A stretch of DNA of 10,815 nucleotides, taken from an uncultured Marinilabiliaceae bacterium. GTDB taxonomy: Bacteria; Bacteroidota; Bacteroidia; Bacteroidales; Marinilabiliaceae. Positions within the stretch are counted from its first letter, which is position 1, and each line of letters opens with the position of its first letter. Location: the NCBI GenBank assembly GCA_905235955.1, contig CAJONN010000052.1, forward strand, positions 1 through 10,815, given 5' to 3'. Below, one piece after another: positions 6,616 to 10,815 of the stretch. The notes under the pieces are model-generated. The model searched no databases. It saw nothing but the letters and a program-made list of their open reading frames with translations, and was not told the origin of the DNA. Made by a program: the position numbers and the translations under genes.

Positions 6616-7365
6616 ATGTTCGGTTTGTCGATTTTTGAACATATAGGCAAGTATTGCATCTTCATGAGGCAGGTGTGCCGAAGCCCAGAGAAATGGCGTG
6701 TTTTTGGTCGCAATATTTTAGCAGAGATAGACAAGGTTGGAGTTGATTCGCTTGGCATTGTAACCATCATATCGCTCTTTGTGGGCGCAGTGGTTTGCAT
6801 CCAAACAGCCAACAACCTCGATAATCCTTTTATACCAAATTTTACAGTAGCTTTTGCTACGCGTGAATGCATCATATTGGAGTTTTCGCCTACAATTATT
6901 TGTTTGGTTTTGGCCGGAAAGGTTGGTTCCAATATATCGTCAGAAATAGGCACTATGCGCATTACTGAGCAGATTGATGCGCTCGACATTATGGGTATCA
7001 ACTCAGCCGGATATTTATCGGCACCAAAAATAGTAGCAATGATTGTAAGTGTGCCATTATTAGTAATATATAGCATTGCGGTGGGTATATATGGTGGCTA
7101 TTTGGCCGGAAAATATACAGGTCTTGTTCCGCCCGACGACTTTATATATGGCATACATTTTTCGCTCAAGCCGCACTACATACCCTATTCGCTCTTCAAG
7201 TCAACAATATTTGGCTTTATCATAGCATCAATATCGTCATATTGTGGCTATTACACTCATGGTGGAGCATTGGAGGTGGGCAAATCGAGCACACGCGCAG
7301 TGGTGGTGAGCAGCATTGTAGTTTTGATATTTAACCTAATAATAACCCAAATACTTTTGTCATGA
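6616..7365 (+). CDS. mlaE: MlaE-family ABC transporter permease (phospholipid transport)
   Basis: The 249-residue inner-membrane protein carries the conserved MlaE core: SPTIICLVLAGKVGS (91-105), then EIGTMRITEQIDAL (110-123), then MG and a YL-AP segment (126-137). The E-IGTM-EQIDAL stretch is the family signature and lies against the ATPase. Hydrophobic segments at about 45-65, 88-101, 139-170, 192-215 and 228-249 fit the family's topology. In the Mla system this permease works with MlaF and an MCE protein (MlaD) to move glycerophospholipids between inner and outer membranes, keeping the outer leaflet asymmetric. The ATG at 6616 follows the predicted promoter closely; an ATG at 6605 is out of frame. 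The stop overlaps the mlaF start in an ATGA. Orthology to MlaE specifically, rather than another MCE-system permease, is likely but not proven because no MCE gene is adjacent. Confidence 0.88.
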   Translation: MFGLSIFEHIGKYCIFMRQVCRSPEKWRVFGRNILAEIDKVGVDSLGIVTIISLFVGAVVCIQTANNLDNPFIPNFTVAFATRECIILEFSPTIICLVLAGKVGSNISSEIGTMRITEQIDALDIMGINSAGYLSAPKIVAMIVSVPLLVIYSIAVGIYGGYLAGKYTGLVPPDDFIYGIHFSLKPHYIPYSLFKSTIFGFIIASISSYCGYYTHGGALEVGKSSTRAVVVSSIVVLIFNLIITQILLS

Positions 7366-8108
7366 TTGAAGCCAAAAAAGTAGTCAAAGTGTTTGGCGAT
7401 AGGGAGATATTGCACAGCATCGATGCCATATTTGAAACGGGCAAAACCAATCTGATAATAGGCAAAAGTGGATCGGGCAAAACGGTGCTACTCAAGTCGC
7501 TCGTTGGACTATATGATATCGACAAAGGCGACATACAGTTCGACGGCAGAAGCATAGCCCGTATGAATCAAAAGCAGAAAAAAGAGCTGCGCAAAGAGAT
7601 AGGTATGCTGTTTCAGGGCTCGGCATTGTTCGACTCGCTCACAGTAGAACAAAACGTAATGTTTCCGCTCGAAATGTTTACCGAAATGAGTTTTGAAGAG
7701 CGGCGTGAAAGAGCCAACTTCTGCTTGCAACGCGTCAACATAGTCAACTCCAACTATTTGTATCCGTCAGAGATAAGTGGCGGTATGCAAAAACGCGTAG
7801 CCATAGCTCGCGCCATAGCCCTCAACCCCAAATATCTGTTTTGCGATGAGCCAAACTCAGGCCTCGACCCCGTAACAGCTGCCGTCATTGACGACCTCAT
7901 AAGCGAAATAACAAAAGAATATGGCATAACAACCATAATGAACACTCACGACATGAACTCAGTATTTTCTATTGGCGAAAAAATAATATTCATCAGCGAA
8001 GGCAACAAAATGTGGGAAGGTTCGAGCGACACCATAGTAGGTGCAGGTTGCAAAGCACTCGATGAATTTATTAGCACCACAAGCAATATTGTCAACAGAT
8101 TAAAATAA
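7362..8108 (+). CDS. mlaF: MlaF-family ABC transporter ATP-binding protein
   Basis: The 248-residue soluble ATPase has every nucleotide-binding element in order: Walker A GKSGSGKT (34-41), Q-loop Gln85, signature SGGMQ (139-143), Walker B LFCDE (159-163), D-loop SGLD (166-169) and switch His196 in NTHD. The GMQKR form of the signature and the DEPNSGLDP block are typical of the MlaF/Ttg2A branch. It should dimerise, bind the MlaE-like permease at the coupling helix and power lipid transfer. Its ATG overlaps the permease stop by four bases, so the two are co-translated. The usual third partner, an MCE-domain (MlaD) protein, does not follow; after 98 bases comes a protease gene. About 30 residues after the switch region form the short C-terminal tail expected for this family. 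Confidence 0.9.
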   Translation: MIEAKKVVKVFGDREILHSIDAIFETGKTNLIIGKSGSGKTVLLKSLVGLYDIDKGDIQFDGRSIARMNQKQKKELRKEIGMLFQGSALFDSLTVEQNVMFPLEMFTEMSFEERRERANFCLQRVNIVNSNYLYPSEISGGMQKRVAIARAIALNPKYLFCDEPNSGLDPVTAAVIDDLISEITKEYGITTIMNTHDMNSVFSIGEKIIFISEGNKMWEGSSDTIVGAGCKALDEFISTTSNIVNRLK

Positions 8109-8206
8109 AAAAAAGAGAGCCGACAGAAACAATATTAACGTTACTAAGTAAACATATTCATAATTTATAATTAACTTGCCACATCATTTTTATATGGTAT
8201 ATTCAA
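8109..8206 (+). other. Short spacer between mlaF and the processing protease gene
   Basis: These 98 bases are very AT-rich. I see no convincing hairpin terminator. A CTTG at 8175-8178 lies 19 bases before TATATTCA (8198-8205), but the latter is a poor -7 element and would place the transcription start inside the coding region. The protease gene may therefore be read from the mlaE promoter, from a promoter I cannot recognise, or both. Confidence 0.3.
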
Positions 8207-9919
8207 ATGAAAATAAATAAGAAAATTTGCGCACTCGGAAGCATCGCATTGCTTGGTGCTGTCTCAACTATTTTGTTTGGTTTTAAAGGCGATAACCGCA
8301 ATTTTGAAATAATAAAGAATCTTGATATCTTTTATTCGGTATTCAAAGAACTCAACACATACTATGTTGACGAAACTGACCCACAAAAACTCGTCAAAAA
8401 AGCCATCGACGAAATGCTATCGTCGCTCGACCCTTACACCAACTACATCCCCGAAGAGGAGATGGACGACTTTAGGTTTATGACAACAGGCGAATATGGT
8501 GGAGTAGGTTCAATAATTTCATTATCAGACACTTGCTATGTAATGTTTCGTGAAGTGTACGAAGGCAAGCCAGCCGACCGTGCCGGACTGCGCAATGGCG
8601 ACTACATAGTAGAGATAAATGGTAAAGATGCCAAAAATATGAAGGTGAGCGACGTAAGCGACAACCTGCGTGGCGAGCCCGGCACTGAAGCTAAAGTAAA
8701 AGTGTGGCGACTTGGCGAGAAAAAGCTAATAGAAAAATCGATAAAACGCGAAAAAGTGCAAATCAACCCCGTATCATACTACGGCATGCTCGATGCACAA
8801 ACAGGCTATATCGACTTCAACAACTTTACACAAGACTGCTCAAAAGAGATAGTAAACGCACTCAATGCACTCAAAACACAAGGCGCAACCAAACTCGTGC
8901 TCGACATGCGCGACAACCCGGGTGGCTTACTCGACGAAGCTATCAAAATAGTCAACCTCTTTGTGCCCAAAGGTGCCGACGTGCTTAGCACTCGCGGAAA
9001 AATAAGCATGTATGACAAAACATACAAAGCCCCACAAGATCCTATCGACACCCAAATACCTATTGTAGTGTTGCTTAGCCGCCGCTCAGCTTCAGCTGCT
9101 GAAATTGTAGCAGGCGCATTGCAAGACCTCGACCGCGCTGTAATTGTAGGACAACGCTCGTTTGGCAAAGGACTTGTACAGAGCACTCGCTCTATAGAAT
9201 ACAATGGCGGACTGAAAATAACCACCGCAAAATATTACATACCATCAGGCCGATGCATTCAGGCAATAGACTATACGCATCGCAACAAAGATGGTGCTGT
9301 AGGCTTGGTAGCCGACTCATTAATATCTGAGTTCCACACCAAAGGCGGACGTACAGTGTATGATGGTGGCGGCGTATCGCCCGATGTACACGTGAAGCAA
9401 GATGAACTACAAAACATCATCTATGCACTTGTTGCCAACGACCTCATCTTCCGCTATTCGGTACGCTATCGTATGAATCATCCAACCATAGCATCGCCCA
9501 CACAGTTTCATCTGACCGATGCCGAGTATGCCGATTTTTGCAAATTTGTGGCCGACCAACCCAAATTTACATATAAAAGCGAATCGAACGAAGAGCTGAA
9601 AAAGCTCATTGCCGCTGCACAACGCGACAAATATTTTGACAGCAACAAAGAGCTATTCGACAAAATGCAAGTAGCTCTCAAACCTGACTTGCAAAAAGAT
9701 ATGAACAGTGCTCGCGAAGATGTGCTAAAGCTACTCGAAAGCGAAATACTTACATCGTATTATTATCATAGAGGAGCATCAGCATATATCGTCAGAACCG
9801 ACCCTGAGATACTCAAAGCTGTAGAAACTATAGAAGACGAAGCTTTATACAAAGGCTTACTCAATGGTACAGTAGCAAGCCATGCTGGTGACAAACGAGG
9901 CTCGATAGAGAAGGAATAA
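8207..9919 (+). CDS. C-terminal processing peptidase, S41 family (PDZ-containing)
   Basis: The 570-residue protein begins with a hydrophobic signal or anchor helix (7-25) without a lipobox, so it should act in the periplasm. An N-terminal helical region (33-94) precedes a PDZ domain (about 95-170, with GGVGSIIS and PADRAGLRNGDYIVEING). The S41 core follows: VLDMRDNPGGLL (231-242), the predicted nucleophile Ser296 in SASAAEIVAGALQD (294-307), and Lys321 and Gln325 in FGKGLVQ (319-325). The Ser-Lys gap of 25 residues and the Lys-Gln gap of 4 match Prc/CtpB enzymes, which use a Ser-Lys-Gln arrangement to trim or degrade envelope proteins from their C-termini. The last 220 residues are an extension of the kind seen in Bacteroidota members; its function is unclear. 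It lies 98 bases after mlaF and 21 bases before a membrane protease gene. Confidence 0.92.
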   Translation: MKINKKICALGSIALLGAVSTILFGFKGDNRNFEIIKNLDIFYSVFKELNTYYVDETDPQKLVKKAIDEMLSSLDPYTNYIPEEEMDDFRFMTTGEYGGVGSIISLSDTCYVMFREVYEGKPADRAGLRNGDYIVEINGKDAKNMKVSDVSDNLRGEPGTEAKVKVWRLGEKKLIEKSIKREKVQINPVSYYGMLDAQTGYIDFNNFTQDCSKEIVNALNALKTQGATKLVLDMRDNPGGLLDEAIKIVNLFVPKGADVLSTRGKISMYDKTYKAPQDPIDTQIPIVVLLSRRSASAAEIVAGALQDLDRAVIVGQRSFGKGLVQSTRSIEYNGGLKITTAKYYIPSGRCIQAIDYTHRNKDGAVGLVADSLISEFHTKGGRTVYDGGGVSPDVHVKQDELQNIIYALVANDLIFRYSVRYRMNHPTIASPTQFHLTDAEYADFCKFVADQPKFTYKSESNEELKKLIAAAQRDKYFDSNKELFDKMQVALKPDLQKDMNSAREDVLKLLESEILTSYYYHRGASAYIVRTDPEILKAVETIEDEALYKGLLNGTVASHAGDKRGSIEKE

Positions 9920-9940
9920 CAAAAATAGCAACAACACAGC

Positions 9941-10815
9941 GTGCACCAACAGCCACCCAAACCTACAAAATTACATTCGGTCATAGTTGCTATGATAGTA
10001 CTCATGCTACTAACAGTAGGCATGTCGGCAGTAGCTATGCATCTTGAGAGTGTTTATAGCCATCAGTTGCCCTACAACGTATTGATGACATTGCAAGGCG
10101 CAACAAGTTTGTTGACATTTGGTGCAGCCGCACTGATAGGCGTATATATAGTTGAACATCAATGGATTGAAACTAATTTATGTTGGGAAATAGATATTAG
10201 CTATACCATAATGACCATAATGTTGATGCTTTTGACAGAAGTATTAGCAAATTGGGCTACATTTTTCAATTGGCAAATATTGCTACTTCCACAATTAGAG
10301 TGGCTTCAGGACTACAGCTTCTCAAACACAGCACAGACAGTGCAAATGCTCGACACAAGCACACCTTTGCACATAGCTGTGGCAATAGTAGTGGTAGTGT
10401 TGCTACCTGCAGTGTGTGAAGAACTCTTCTTCAGAGGCGTAGTGTTGCGAGGTTTATTTGCCACAACCCACAATGCCACAGTTGCAGTGCTATTCTCAGC
10501 CATCTTCTTCAGTGTCATACATATCGATGCATACGGATTTTTGCCTCGCATAGTCTATGGCATTGCGCTCGGAGTGCTATTTTTGCAATCGCGAGGCATA
10601 GTATACCCCATCATAGCTCATGCTTTCAACAATGGAATGGTGTTGTATAGCTGCTATTTATCAACCGAACCAATAGAAAAAATTCTGACAGATGAGCCTA
10701 TCAATCCCGGACCATTAGCACCTACATTGTCGGTAATAGGTTTTATTTGGCTAAGCAAAATAATGGTGCGTTATTTGCGCTTAAAAGCATTGCTCAACGG
10801 ACGCTTGAAACGCAA
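9941..10815 (+). CDS. CPBP (CAAX-type) intramembrane metalloprotease, C-terminus beyond window
   Basis: The frame opens after an in-frame TAG at 9926-9928. It runs from a GTG at 9941 through 291 codons to the window edge with no stop. All three CPBP/Abi motifs are present: EExxxR as E160-E161-LFF-R165, FxxxH as F190-SVI-H194, and HxxxN as H227-AFN-N231. Together they form the metal site of the Rce1-like family. Several membrane helices surround them (about 12-33, 47-68, 84-103, 135-156, 182-193, 204-215, 245-265). Bacterial members cut within membranes in roles from peptide maturation to envelope stress; this one's substrate is unknown. GTG is preferred because it gives a short polar Lys-bearing N-terminus before the first helix, 21 bases after the protease stop; the first ATG (9992) would lie inside that helix. 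Close spacing suggests co-transcription with the S41 protease. Confidence 0.85.
   Translation, partial: MHQQPPKPTKLHSVIVAMIVLMLLTVGMSAVAMHLESVYSHQLPYNVLMTLQGATSLLTFGAAALIGVYIVEHQWIETNLCWEIDISYTIMTIMLMLLTEVLANWATFFNWQILLLPQLEWLQDYSFSNTAQTVQMLDTSTPLHIAVAIVVVVLLPAVCEELFFRGVVLRGLFATTHNATVAVLFSAIFFSVIHIDAYGFLPRIVYGIALGVLFLQSRGIVYPIIAHAFNNGMVLYSCYLSTEPIEKILTDEPINPGPLAPTLSVIGFIWLSKIMVRYLRLKALLNGRLKR

Noticed and set aside
8806..9225. Minus-strand open frame of 139 codons inside the S41 protease gene
   Set aside because: It is antisense to the catalytic core and Ser/Arg-rich without any motif; a coding shadow.

Overview
The window looks like a chromosomal segment of a Bacteroidota bacterium, most likely a Bacteroidales. 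Three things point there: a fused ResB-CcsA cytochrome c biogenesis gene, promoter-like elements of the Bacteroidota type (TAnnTTTG, in two cases with a TTTG/TTG-like box exactly 19 bases upstream), and gene starts without usable Shine-Dalgarno sequences. There are nine protein-coding genes in four transcription blocks; two genes run off the window ends. I see no RNA genes, mobile elements or CRISPR array.

Left block (1-2725, minus strand): four tightly packed genes. In transcription order they encode a class V PLP aminotransferase, a TagD-like cytidylyltransferase, a LicD-family protein and the N-terminus of a CDP-glycerol-type glycerophosphotransferase, which continues beyond the left edge. 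Gaps are 2 and 6 bases, followed by an ATGA overlap. Together they read as a pathway that makes a CDP-activated (possibly aminated) phospho-alcohol and attaches it by phosphodiester bonds to a surface glycan. This is the most interesting part of the window.

Centre: a divergent intergenic region (2726-2996), then a fused CcsBA haem exporter/cytochrome c synthase on the plus strand (2997-5183). It converges on a mannose-1-phosphate guanylyltransferase on the minus strand (5256-6326), with a hairpin terminator between them.

Right block (6616 to the right edge, plus strand): an MlaE-MlaF phospholipid ABC transporter pair with an ATGA overlap, a C-terminal processing (S41) protease, and a CPBP/CAAX-type intramembrane metalloprotease that begins at a GTG codon and runs off the right edge. 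The theme is envelope lipid transport and proteolysis.

Most of the window is ordinary core envelope biology. I did not find a clearly new system; the left cassette, with its variant cytidylyltransferase motifs and leading aminotransferase, is the best candidate for undescribed chemistry.
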